DNA of 11,077 nucleotides from Clostridiales bacterium UBA4696 (GCA_002404795.1 DHKK01000191.1:1-11077), one strand, 5' to 3'; positions 1 through 6,693 are shown, counted from the first letter of the stretch. Made by a program: numbers and translations. The notes: a model not told the origin generated them from the letters alone.

Positions 1-200
1 ACTCAAAAACCGCCATCACGTATCTGCTCTATAGATGGACGCGCTTCTGCGGCGTCCCATTTGCTGAGCAAGGAATTTCTGCCGAAAGTGCACGTCATTG
101 TTGGTGATGGCTGAATCGGTGCCCGGAAATTTGTTATGTGCGCCTGCGGGCGCAAAAGGGCCGATGCGGGGGCTTCGGCCTCTACGAGGGTAAACTGTTT
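1..200. other. Left-edge region without a confident gene
   Basis: No recognisable gene is seen. Two short open frames cross it: a plus-strand frame open from the window edge to a TGA at 112-114, which could be the tail of an upstream gene, and a minus-strand frame ending in TGA at 3-5 whose tail reads KWDAAEARPSIEQIRDGGF. Neither shows a domain I recognise. The segment up to about 140 looks less GC-rich than the genes that follow. Two short dyads lie before tagO: TGCGCC/GGCGCA at 139-154 and GGCCGA/TCGGCC at 159-180. Neither is followed by a T-run, so I do not call a terminator. They would sit in the tagO leader if transcription starts upstream. Confidence 0.4.
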
Positions 201-1295
201 ATGACAACAAAACAAGTCGTTTATATGCTGCTGGCGATGCTCGTTGCGGCGGCGGTCTCATTTGCGGCGACGCCGCTGGTCAAGACGCTGGCGTGCAAGG
301 TCGGCGCGATCGATGTGCCGAAGGATAACCGGCGCATGCACAAGGTGCCGATCCCCCGGATGGGCGGTCTGGCCATTTTTCTGGCGTTTTTGCTCTCCGT
401 GCTCGTCTTTGCGGAGATCGACCGGCAGATGCAGGGCATCCTGCTCGGCGCGATCATGATCGTGATCCTAGGCGTGCTGGACGATATCATGGCGCTCAAG
501 GCGCTGCCGAAGCTGTTCGTGCAGATCGCCGCGGCGGGCGTCGCGGTCTGGCACGGCTGCCGGATCCAGTTCATCTCGAACCCGAACGTCTTCTCCGAGG
601 CGACGTATCTGAACCTTGGCTGGCTGTCCATCCCGGTCACGATCATCTGGATCGTCGCCATCACGAACGCCGTCAACTTCATTGACGGTCTCGACGGGCT
701 GGCTGTCGGCGTGTCCGCCATCTCCACGGCGTCTTTGATCGTGATCGCGCTCATGGTCAAGGAGGTCAACATCGTCATCATCCTCTGCGCGCTCTTCGGC
801 GCCTGCCTGGGCTTCATCCCGTACAATATGAACCCCGCGAAGATCTTCATGGGTGACACCGGCTCGACGTTTCTGGGCTATATTCTGGCCACGCTCTCCA
901 TTACGGGCCTGTTCAAGATGTACGCCATCATCTCCTTCGCCGTGCCGTTCCTCATCCTCGGCATCCCGATCTTCGATATCTGCTTTGCGTTCCTGCGCCG
1001 CATCGCCCACGGCCAGAACCCGATGAAGGCCGACCGCGGCCATTTCCACCACCGGCTGATCGACATGGGCTTCTCGCAGAAGCAGTCCGTCGCCATCGCC
1101 TACATGCTCACGGGCATGCTGGGGCTGGCCGCCGTGCTGCTGACGTCCTCGGGCGAGCTCAAGGCGCTGATCCTCATCGCGGCGATCTTCATCGTCAGCG
1201 CCATCGGCTTCAGGCTGATCTTCTCGAAGAACGACCCCGCGGAGGACGCTTCTTCGCCGGAGCCGGAAGAAAAACAGGAGGAACCGCATGAATAA
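201..1295 (+). CDS. tagO: Undecaprenyl-phosphate GlcNAc-1-phosphate transferase (TagO/WecA family)
   Basis: Integral membrane enzyme of the MraY/WecA/TagO superfamily. It transfers a sugar 1-phosphate, usually GlcNAc-1-P, from the UDP-sugar to undecaprenyl phosphate and so starts wall teichoic acid or another secondary wall polymer. The 364-residue protein has many hydrophobic segments and all superfamily motifs: DD at 94-95 (Mg binding), NFIDGLDGLA at 159-168, NPAKIFMGDTGS at 211-222 and the HFHHRL histidine motif at 281-286. The C-terminus is a charged, Glu/Pro-rich cytoplasmic tail. I chose ATG 201 because a GAGGG lies about 10 bases upstream and the protein then begins directly with a membrane segment; the frame stays open upstream to about 138, but that stretch is Arg/Gly-rich and looks non-coding. 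The gene overlaps the epimerase start by 8 bases, so the two are translationally coupled. The exact sugar cannot be read from sequence. Confidence 0.93.
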   Translation: MTTKQVVYMLLAMLVAAAVSFAATPLVKTLACKVGAIDVPKDNRRMHKVPIPRMGGLAIFLAFLLSVLVFAEIDRQMQGILLGAIMIVILGVLDDIMALKALPKLFVQIAAAGVAVWHGCRIQFISNPNVFSEATYLNLGWLSIPVTIIWIVAITNAVNFIDGLDGLAVGVSAISTASLIVIALMVKEVNIVIILCALFGACLGFIPYNMNPAKIFMGDTGSTFLGYILATLSITGLFKMYAIISFAVPFLILGIPIFDICFAFLRRIAHGQNPMKADRGHFHHRLIDMGFSQKQSVAIAYMLTGMLGLAAVLLTSSGELKALILIAAIFIVSAIGFRLIFSKNDPAEDASSPEPEEKQEEPHE

Positions 1296-2436
1296 GCTGA
1301 AAGTCATGTCCGTCTTCGGCACGCGGCCGGAGGCCATCAAGATGGCGCCGCTCGTCAAGGCGCTGCAGGCCAGTGAGCAGATCGAAAGCGTCGTCTGCCT
1401 CACCGGCCAGCACCGGGAAATGCTCGATTCCGTCATGCAGATCTTCCGTCTGACGGGCGATTATGACCTGCACATCATGGAAAAGCGCCAGACGCTCTCC
1501 ACCATCACCACCAAGACCCTGCTCGGCATGGACGAGGTGCTGGACACCGTCAGGCCCGACCTCGTGCTCGTCCACGGCGATACGTCCACGACGTTTGCCG
1601 GGGCGCTGGCCGCGTTTTACCATCAGGTGAAGGTCGGCCACGTCGAAGCAGGGCTTCGCACCTGGGACAAATACTCTCCCTTCCCGGAGGAGATGAACCG
1701 CACGCTCGTCGGCGACATCGCCGATCTGCATTTTTCGCCCACCCGCGCGAACGCGGAGAACCTGCGCCGCGAGGCCATCATGGGCGACATCTTCATCACC
1801 GGCAACACGGCCATCGACGCCATGCGCTACACCGTGAAGCCCGATTTCGTCTTCCCGACGCAGCTGCTCAACGAGCTGGACTTCCGGAGCCGCCGCGTCA
1901 TCGCCGTCACCTGCCACCGGCGGGAGAACTACGGCAAGCCCATGGAGGACATCATGCACGCCATCCTGCGCGTCGTGGAGTCACATCCCGACGTGGAGGT
2001 CGTCTATCCTGTCCACCTCAGCCCGGTCGTGCGCGAATGCGTCTTCCCGATCCTGGGCGGGCATGACCGCATCCACCTCATCGACCCCGTCGACGTCGAG
2101 GAGATGCACAATCTCATCGCCCGCTGCTACATGGTCATGACCGACTCCGGCGGTCTGCAGGAGGAAGCGCCCGCTCTCGGCAAGCCCGTCCTCGTCATGC
2201 GCCGCGAAACGGAGCGGCCGGAGGCCATCGCCGCCGGGACCGCGAAGCTCGCGGGCGTCGACCCGGATGAGATCGTCCGGCTGGCGAGCGAGCTGCTGGA
2301 CGATCCGGCTGCCTACGCGGGCATGGCGAAGGCCGTCAACCCCTACGGCGACGGCCACGCGAGCGAGCGGATCGTGCAGGCCATTTTGTGGCATTTCGGC
2401 CGTACGGCGGAAAAGCCCGCAGATTTCAACGCCTGA
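1288..2436 (+). CDS. mnaA: UDP-N-acetylglucosamine 2-epimerase (non-hydrolysing)
   Basis: Cytoplasmic enzyme (MnaA/WecB family, GT-B fold) that interconverts UDP-GlcNAc and UDP-ManNAc, the ManNAc donor for wall polymers. The 382-residue length is typical. Family motifs are intact: GTRPEAIKMAPL at 11-22, TGQHREML at 39-46, HGD with D98, VEAGLRT with E120, PEEMNR with E134/E135, the catalytic-region H210 in CHRREN, and the UDP/allosteric-site stretch MTDSGGLQEEAP at 284-295. D98, E120, E134 and H210 fit the acid/base residues known from the E. coli and Bacillus enzymes. The start ATG has AGGAGG at 1276-1281 and overlaps the end of tagO, so the enzyme and the initiating transferase are made together. 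This pairing supports a ManNAc-containing secondary polymer. No feature suggests the hydrolysing sialic-acid type. Confidence 0.95.
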   Translation: MNKLKVMSVFGTRPEAIKMAPLVKALQASEQIESVVCLTGQHREMLDSVMQIFRLTGDYDLHIMEKRQTLSTITTKTLLGMDEVLDTVRPDLVLVHGDTSTTFAGALAAFYHQVKVGHVEAGLRTWDKYSPFPEEMNRTLVGDIADLHFSPTRANAENLRREAIMGDIFITGNTAIDAMRYTVKPDFVFPTQLLNELDFRSRRVIAVTCHRRENYGKPMEDIMHAILRVVESHPDVEVVYPVHLSPVVRECVFPILGGHDRIHLIDPVDVEEMHNLIARCYMVMTDSGGLQEEAPALGKPVLVMRRETERPEAIAAGTAKLAGVDPDEIVRLASELLDDPAAYAGMAKAVNPYGDGHASERIVQAILWHFGRTAEKPADFNA

Positions 2437-2498
2437 GCAAGAGATTTTTGGGAAACTCGAAAGGAAGGTGACGGACGACGGAGCAGAACCGGAAAAAC

Positions 2499-3248
2499 AT
2501 GCGCCTTCTGATGCTGTTTGCGCTTGCGACGCTGGCCGTCATCGGCGTGATCGCGGCGCTGTTCATCGGCAACTTCCGCCAGAGCCAGCGCGACTCCATC
2601 GTGCTGCCCGACGCGGCGCAGAGCGCGCAGCCCGCCGCCCAGCAGCCGGGGGAGGAACCGTCGCTGCTGGAGGTCAGCCGCAGCAACGTGCAGAGCATCG
2701 TGCGCTATCTGCACCGGCCGCAGTATTATCACCAGTCCTATACCATCACGCGTCAGATGGGCGGCGCGTCGTCTCAGAGCACGGCGGAGCTGTGGGTGTC
2801 GGATACGCGCGTGTGCGCAGTGCTGACGTCCGCAGCCGGAGAAAAGCACCTGCTGACCGACGGCCAGACGCTCTACGTCTGGTACGCGTCCGACGAGAAG
2901 GTCCGGCAGCTGCCGGTCGCAGCGGATGTGACCATGGACGAGCTGACCGGCATCCCCACCTATGAGCTGCTCGATACCCTCCCGCCCGAGACCATCACCG
3001 ACGGTGAGTTCATCACCGACGACCGCTATGACTCCGGCCGCCAGATCTTCGCTGCAGCCGAGCAGGACGGCGTCCGCCGCGAGTGCTGGATCAGCCTCGA
3101 CTACGGCCTTCTGACCGAGAGCATCCTCAAGCGCGAGGACGAGACGGTCTATGACGCCCTGCAGACTGGGCTGGAGATCCTGGCCGCGGGCGACGAGGCC
3201 TTTGACGACGTCTTCGTCCTGCCGGACGGCACGTCGCCGTTCCAGTGA
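2499..3248 (+). CDS. Membrane-anchored extracytoplasmic protein of unknown function, possibly LolA-like
   Basis: 249-residue protein that I cannot assign. Residues about 4-24 form one hydrophobic segment with little charge before it, fitting a signal anchor or uncleaved signal peptide. A Gln/Ala/Pro-rich linker follows (about 37-52), then a soluble domain of about 190 residues with many alternating short beta strands. Features such as TAELWVSD, LLTDGQTLYVWYASDEK and a late CWISLDYGLLTES recall the antiparallel sheet of LolA/RseB-type lipoprotein-carrier folds, but this is only a pattern impression. No catalytic motif is visible. The start is uncertain: GGAG at 2480-2483 is far from ATG 2499, the next in-frame ATG is at 2511, and an in-frame stop at 2469-2471 bars a longer protein. 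It follows mnaA by 62 bases on the same strand, so co-transcription is possible. It ends 20 bases from the convergent cassette. Confidence 0.75.
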   Translation: MRLLMLFALATLAVIGVIAALFIGNFRQSQRDSIVLPDAAQSAQPAAQQPGEEPSLLEVSRSNVQSIVRYLHRPQYYHQSYTITRQMGGASSQSTAELWVSDTRVCAVLTSAAGEKHLLTDGQTLYVWYASDEKVRQLPVAADVTMDELTGIPTYELLDTLPPETITDGEFITDDRYDSGRQIFAAAEQDGVRRECWISLDYGLLTESILKREDETVYDALQTGLEILAAGDEAFDDVFVLPDGTSPFQ

Positions 3249-3268
3249 ACCAATGATATGTAAATGAT

Positions 3269-3583
3269 TTACGACAGGAGGAACGCCGCGGCCGTCAGCA
3301 GAACGGACAGCGAATCCTCCTCCTCCCCATCCACGGCCAGAAGCAGCAAAATCAGGAGCATCAGCAGATCGCCCGTGTCGATGCTGCGCGGCAGCAGCTG
3401 CGACAAGAGGCCGCCCGCATCCTGCCGGACAGGCAGCGGCGGGCACGGCGCCGGAGACTCCGGCGGGGCTTCTGGCACAGGAGGCGGCGCCGGCGGCTGC
3501 ACCGGCGGCGGGGGAGGGACGTCTTCCACGCGCGTTGGGCGGTAGACGCCCGCGGCGTCGGGGACATAACGGTTATACATCAT
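3269..3583 (-). CDS. Small proline-rich protein with C-terminal hydrophobic segments (third gene of cassette)
   Basis: 104-residue protein of unknown function. It starts MMYNRYVPDAAGVYRP, continues with a proline-rich stretch (about 24-50, including PPPPP), then a short region RQDAGGLLSQLLPR, then two hydrophobic stretches: LLMLLILLLLAV at about 73-84 and a terminal LSVLLTAAAFLL, separated by an acidic DGEEED. This suggests a membrane hairpin or membrane-associated tail with a proline-rich part on one side. The start has an AAAGGAG about 6 bases upstream and its ATG overlaps the TGA of the preceding gene (ATGA), showing translational coupling and supporting the minus strand as coding. From memory, similar short proteins occur in other Oscillospiraceae, but I cannot confirm this here. 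High proline content and low complexity leave the function open. Confidence 0.72.
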   Translation of the reverse strand: MMYNRYVPDAAGVYRPTRVEDVPPPPPVQPPAPPPVPEAPPESPAPCPPLPVRQDAGGLLSQLLPRSIDTGDLLMLLILLLLAVDGEEEDSLSVLLTAAAFLLS

Positions 3584-3981
3584 GGCGTCTCCTTTGGCCC
3601 GGGGCCGCGGCCCCGGTTTTTGAGCGCGAGGGAAGCGAGGCTGGCAAGCCGCGCGGCCTGCAGCGCCCGGTCGATCTTCGACTGCCGGTCCTTGCGCAGA
3701 AACGGCTTGAGGGCCAGAAGCAAAGCCTCCTGCTTTTTATCCGCCCTGCCCGCCTGCCGCAGCATGGCGGCCGCAGGCTCCGGCAGGGAAACGGCCTCCT
3801 GCACCGGCGGCTTCGGCGGCTGCGTGGGAGGCGGGGGCGGCTCCGCGGCAGACGGTGCAGCCTCCTGCGGCGCGGCCGCATCCGGCTGACCGAGGCCGAG
3901 CGAGCCTGCGAGCGCCCGCAGCTCCTGCAGCTGCGCAGGGTCGTCCAATACGGCGCGCAGCGCGCGCTCGAGCTCATCCAT
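3580..3981 (-). CDS. Small helical/proline-rich protein of unknown function (second gene of cassette)
   Basis: 133-residue protein without a domain I recognise. It has three parts: an N-terminal amphipathic helical region (about 1-32, rich in Leu, Ala and acidic residues), a proline/alanine-rich linker (about 33-60, including PPPPPTQPPKPP), and a basic C-terminal helical region (about 70-122: DKKQEALLLALKPFLRKDR, then a run of Arg/Ala/Leu). The tail is strongly basic and could contact membrane lipid or nucleic acid, which is inference only. Its start overlaps the first cassette gene by 8 bases and its stop overlaps the third by 4 bases, so the three are read as one unit. The N-terminal helix resembles the start of the first cassette protein in character (an LRRVL/LRAVL pattern followed by a leucine-rich helix), which may point to shared ancestry or mutual binding. 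Confidence 0.72.
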   Translation of the reverse strand: MDELERALRAVLDDPAQLQELRALAGSLGLGQPDAAAPQEAAPSAAEPPPPPTQPPKPPVQEAVSLPEPAAAMLRQAGRADKKQEALLLALKPFLRKDRQSKIDRALQAARLASLASLALKNRGRGPGPKETP

Positions 3982-4189
3982 CGAGCTTTTGCAGCAGCGC
4001 CTGCGCCTGCTCCGTCTGCAAGACCGGCTGCAAGATCGCCTGCGCCCGTGCGTGGTCGCCGGCCTTTACGGCCTCCGCCGCCTGCCGCAGCCGCCCGCCG
4101 CCGTCCGCGGCCAGCAGCGCCAGCAGCTGCTTTCCCTCCGCCGAGCCCAGCACGCGCCGCAGCTGATCGGCCGAAAACGAAACGTCCAT
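3974..4189 (-). CDS. 71-residue helical protein of unknown function (first gene of cassette)
   Basis: Short, soluble and almost entirely helical by composition, with no transmembrane segment or signal peptide. It reads FSADQLRRVLGSAEGKQLL near the start, then a Gly-rich turn ADGGG, then two helices ending in QALLQKLDG. The repeated amphipathic helices joined by short turns recall a small helical-hairpin adaptor, but I cannot name a family. The ATG at 4187-4189 has a good GGAGG at 4197-4201, 7 bases upstream, which supports this strand and start. It is the lead gene of a three-gene minus-strand unit with the next two genes overlapping in series. The 66-base gap to the divergent phosphodiesterase must hold promoters for both directions. 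Confidence 0.75.
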   Translation of the reverse strand: MDVSFSADQLRRVLGSAEGKQLLALLAADGGGRLRQAAEAVKAGDHARAQAILQPVLQTEQAQALLQKLDG

Positions 4190-4255
4190 CGGGAAACCTC
4201 CATTCTATATGGATTCTTCCTAACTATATGCGCGCGGCGCAGGAAATGTGACCCT
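4190..4255. promoter_or_regulatory. Divergent intergenic region, probable promoters for cassette and yfcE
   Basis: This short AT-richer gap separates the minus-strand cassette from the plus-strand phosphodiesterase gene and should carry the start signals of the cassette at least. On the minus strand there are two candidate -10 elements, TATAGT (about 4220-4226 on the plus numbering) and CATATAGAAT (about 4202-4211). Neither has a convincing -35 at the right distance, and the second would put the transcript start inside the ribosome binding site. On the plus strand TAACTATAT is a possible -10. The region is assigned by position, and the exact elements are uncertain. Confidence 0.35.
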
Positions 4256-4726
4256 ATGAAACTGCTCATTTTGTCGGATACGCACCGGAGCCTCGGCTTC
4301 GCGTGCGAAGCCATAGAAAAGGAAGCCCCGGATGCGGTCATCCACCTGGGCGACCACCTGGGCGATGCGGAGGACCTCTCCTTCGCGTATCAGGACCCGG
4401 ACTTTTATTACGTCCCCGGCAACTGCGACTATGCCCCCACCGTCCCGCAGATGCTGACGCTGGAATTTGACGGCGTGCGGATCTTTGCGACGCACGGCCA
4501 TCTCTTCGGCGTCAAGCGGGAGCTTGCGGCGCTGGCGGATGCCGCCCGCGAACGCGGCGCGCAGCTGGCCCTGTTCGGCCACACGCATGTGCAGTGCCTT
4601 GAGACCATCGGCGGCGTGACGCTCCTGAACCCCGGCGCAGCCGGGCGGTTCGGCCGCAGCGGCTACGGCGTCGTCACGATCAGCGGCGGTACGTTCGAAT
4701 GCCGCCTGGAAACGGATACGGAGTGA
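4256..4726 (+). CDS. YfcE/MJ0936-family metallophosphoesterase
   Basis: 156-residue cytoplasmic calcineurin-like phosphodiesterase of the small YfcE/MJ0936 type, which hydrolyses phosphodiesters with a two-metal centre. All metal-site motifs are present: SDTH (D8, H10), GDHLGDAED (D33), GNCD (N56, D58), THGH (H80) and GHTH (H109, H111). Length is within the usual range of about 150-180. ATG 4256 was chosen because AGGAA lies 11 bases upstream and the protein starts exactly at the conserved first strand, KLLILSDTH; a longer open frame upstream is the shadow of the antisense cassette. It ends 4 bases before coaX and its stop region carries the coaX ribosome binding site, so the two form an operon. 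The natural substrate of the family is not settled. Confidence 0.92.
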   Translation: MKLLILSDTHRSLGFACEAIEKEAPDAVIHLGDHLGDAEDLSFAYQDPDFYYVPGNCDYAPTVPQMLTLEFDGVRIFATHGHLFGVKRELAALADAARERGAQLALFGHTHVQCLETIGGVTLLNPGAAGRFGRSGYGVVTISGGTFECRLETDTE

Positions 4727-4730
4727 GACT

Positions 4731-5504
4731 ATGATTTTAGCGATCGATATCGGCAATACCAACATCGTGCTCGGCTGTATGGAGCACGACAGGATCCTCG
4801 TGGAGGCCCGCATGGCGACGGACCTGCTCAAAACGTCCGACCAGTACTGCGTGGAGCTGAAAAACCTGCTGAACCTGTACGAGGTCGACCTGCAGGCCAT
4901 CGAGGGCGTCATCATCTCGTCGGTCGTGCCGCCGGTTTTGAACTCGTGCCGGACGGCCGTGCGCAAGCTGACGGGCAAGACGCCGATGATCGTCGGCCCC
5001 GGCATCAGGACCGGCCTCAACATCCAGATGGAGAACCCGGCGCAGATCGGCAGCGACCTGATCGTCGCCGCCGTCGCGGCGCTCAGCCGCTTCGAGCCGC
5101 CGCTCATCATCATCGACATGGGCACGGCCACGACCATCACCGCCATCGACAAGACCGGCACCTACGTCGGCGGCTGCATCAGCCCCGGCCCGAAGATCTC
5201 GGCGGAAGCCCTCTCCGCCCGCACGGCGCAGCTGCCCGCCATCAGCCTCGAAAGCCCGAAAAAGGCCATCGGCAAGAACACCATCGACGCCATGCGCAGC
5301 GGCGTGATGCTGGGCTCGGCCTGCATGGTCGACGGGATGATCGACCGCATCGACGCCGAGCTTGGCGGCGGCGCGACCGTCGTCGCCACGGGCGGCATCG
5401 CGCGGTTCGTCCTGCCGATGTGCCGCCATGCGATCGAGTATGACCGCGATCTGCTGCTGAAGGGCCTCGCCCTTCTCTATGAAAATAACCGCCGGGAGAA
5501 GTGA
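4731..5504 (+). CDS. coaX: Type III pantothenate kinase
   Basis: First enzyme of coenzyme A synthesis: ATP-dependent phosphorylation of pantothenate in the cytoplasm. The 257-residue protein has the ASKHA fold motifs of CoaX: the phosphate-binding DIGNTNI at 6-12, the pantothenate-site PGIRTGLNI, GSDLIVAAVAA, the catalytic/phosphate-2 region IDMGTATTITAID, GGCISPG, and the adenosine-loop VVATGGIA near the C-terminus. The type III enzymes known so far need a monovalent cation and are not feedback-inhibited by CoA. The start has GGAG at 4720-4723 within the end of the upstream phosphodiesterase gene. A terminator-like hairpin about 100 bases after its stop lies inside the next open frame. I see no other CoA-synthesis gene here. 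Confidence 0.96.
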   Translation: MILAIDIGNTNIVLGCMEHDRILVEARMATDLLKTSDQYCVELKNLLNLYEVDLQAIEGVIISSVVPPVLNSCRTAVRKLTGKTPMIVGPGIRTGLNIQMENPAQIGSDLIVAAVAALSRFEPPLIIIDMGTATTITAIDKTGTYVGGCISPGPKISAEALSARTAQLPAISLESPKKAIGKNTIDAMRSGVMLGSACMVDGMIDRIDAELGGGATVVATGGIARFVLPMCRHAIEYDRDLLLKGLALLYENNRREK

Positions 5505-5511
5505 CCGAGCC

Positions 5512-6672
5512 GTGCCGGACACGCACACGCCATTGTGGATATCTGCCAGAAAGCTCGAAGCGCTGCTGAAAACGGCGCCGACGCCGCTGTTTGTGTATGA
5601 CGAAAAGAGCCTTGTACGAGCTGTGCAGGCTCTTTTTGCGGCTTTTTCGTGGAATTTGGGCTTTTTGCCGCGCTTCCCGGTCCGGATGGCTCCGGATCCG
5701 GCTGTGCTGCGCATCCTGCGCGGTGCGGGCTGCGGCGCGCTCTGCCGCGATGGGCGCGAACTGAGGCTCGCCGCCGCCTGCGACTTCGCAGGACCCGCGG
5801 TCGCCTACGCGCCTATGCGCCCGGATGCTGCGGCGGAGCAGCTGGCGCGGGAGCTCGGAGCCGTCTTTGTGCTGGACGGGCCGCAGGTCCTCCCGGCCTT
5901 TGCGCCGGAAGCGGCTGTGCTGCTTCTGCGGCAGAAGGAGCCGCTGCGTATAAGCGGCCGCCCGGTCATGGGCGCGCCGGTGAGCAGCGCGGGGATGGAC
6001 GAGGCGGAGCTGTGCCGTCTGGCGGCCAGTCTGCACGCGGGCGGCACGCGGACGCTTGGCCTTGGTATGTCGCTCGGCAACCTGTGCCTGGACGAGGGCT
6101 TTTATCCCGCCGTCTTCGCGCAGCTGGCAGCCGCCGCTGCGCGGCTGCAGGAGAAAACGGGCCTCACGCCCCAGATCTTCGACCTTGGCGGCGGCTTCGG
6201 CGTCAGCTATCGGCCGGACTGCCCGGGGCCGGATCTTTCCGTCTGCGCCGCGGCCCTTCGGGCGCAGACGTGCGCACTGCCGGAGGCCCTGCGGGGTGTC
6301 CGGCTGACCATGAGCCCGGGGCGGTTCCTCGCCGCGGGCGGCGGCGTGCTGGTCTGTCGCGTGCTGGCGATCAAGCCGGGGCCGGTTGCAGTGCTGGACG
6401 TCAGCGCGGCGCAGTGCCTGCGGCTGGAAAAGCGCGGTGCGTATCACGCGGCCGCCGCGCTCCGCACCGCCGGACGCCCGCCCCTTCTGCAGCAGCTGAC
6501 CACGCTGGAGCAGGGCGCGCCCTTCGCCCGGCAGGTCCTGCCACAGCTGCATGTGGGCGACCCGGTCGTCATCCGGATGCTCGGCGCGGACGGGCGCAGC
6601 TTCTCCTGCACTTCGGAGCGCTGCCCGGCGTACCTTCTGCGCGCGGACGGCACGATCGGACCGATCGAATGA
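5512..6672 (+). CDS. Diaminopimelate/ornithine decarboxylase-like fold-type III protein lacking PLP-binding residues
   Basis: 386 residues from GTG 5512, which has GGGAG at 5494-5498; an in-frame ATG at 5479 inside coaX has no good ribosome site. It aligns over its whole length with LysA-type PLP decarboxylases: APTPLFVYDEKSL at the start, VRMAPDPAVLRIL where LysA has the KANPNPAVLRLL strand, DLGGGFG at 224-230, SPGRF at 268-272 and LHVGDPVVIR near the end. The cofactor residues are gone. The Schiff-base lysine is Arg58, the PLP-stacking His of HIGS is Ser187, the Glu of EPGR is Ser268, the catalytic Cys of CESGD is replaced (LEQGA), and the Tyr of the YNSRP region is absent. It should not decarboxylate amino acids through PLP. 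The frame is intact and glycine-loop and core patterns are kept, so it looks like a maintained pseudoenzyme. Its role is unknown; CoA or diaminopimelate metabolism would only be a guess. Confidence 0.82.
   Translation: MPDTHTPLWISARKLEALLKTAPTPLFVYDEKSLVRAVQALFAAFSWNLGFLPRFPVRMAPDPAVLRILRGAGCGALCRDGRELRLAAACDFAGPAVAYAPMRPDAAAEQLARELGAVFVLDGPQVLPAFAPEAAVLLLRQKEPLRISGRPVMGAPVSSAGMDEAELCRLAASLHAGGTRTLGLGMSLGNLCLDEGFYPAVFAQLAAAAARLQEKTGLTPQIFDLGGGFGVSYRPDCPGPDLSVCAAALRAQTCALPEALRGVRLTMSPGRFLAAGGGVLVCRVLAIKPGPVAVLDVSAAQCLRLEKRGAYHAAAALRTAGRPPLLQQLTTLEQGAPFARQVLPQLHVGDPVVIRMLGADGRSFSCTSERCPAYLLRADGTIGPIE
5603..5637 (+). terminator. Terminator-like hairpin inside the decarboxylase-like gene
   Basis: A perfect 10-base-pair inverted repeat, AAAAGAGCCT at 5603-5612 and AGGCTCTTTT at 5627-5636, with a 14-base loop, followed by one more T and then GCGGCTTTTTC. 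It has the look of a Rho-independent terminator for coaX, though the stem is only about half G/C and the tail is short. It lies about 100 bases after the coaX stop but within the open frame of the next gene. Either it attenuates that gene or it is chance or ancestral. Confidence 0.4.
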
Positions 6673-6673
6673 G

Positions 6674-6693
6674 TGTGCCCCGCATGGGGCATA
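6674..6693 (+). other. Short GC hairpin after the decarboxylase-like gene
   Basis: TGCCCC at 6676-6681 and GGGGCA at 6686-6691 form a perfect stem with a GCAT loop, extended by one G-T and one T-A pair to 6674-6693. It begins just after the stop codon at 6670-6672. There is no T-run behind it (TATATACATC follows), so it could be a 3'-end stabilising hairpin or a weak terminator. The AT-rich 6691-6735 that follows probably holds the promoter of the hydrolase gene, but I could not find a clear -35/-10 pair. Confidence 0.4.

Noticed and set aside
139..180. Hairpins before tagO considered as a terminator or riboswitch
   Set aside because: There is no T-run after either stem, and I could not match the segment to a known riboswitch core.
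3249..3272. GTAAA/TTTAC hairpin in the gap between convergent genes as a shared terminator
   Set aside because: The stem is only 5 bp with A/T pairs and lacks a T-tract, so it is too weak to call.
4202..4226. Sporulation sigma-E/G-like promoter (GCATATA and CATATAGA) for the cassette
   Set aside because: The -10 match is imperfect, and the transcript would start inside the ribosome binding site, which makes it unlikely.
3535..4251. Plus-strand open frames opposite the three-gene cassette
   Set aside because: They are Arg/Pro-rich with no ribosome sites and no family features, whereas the minus-strand genes have chained start/stop overlaps and ribosome sites.
4737..5714. Long minus-strand open frames over coaX
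   Set aside because: coaX is unambiguous on the plus strand; the antisense proteins are Arg/Asp/His/Ala-rich shadows.
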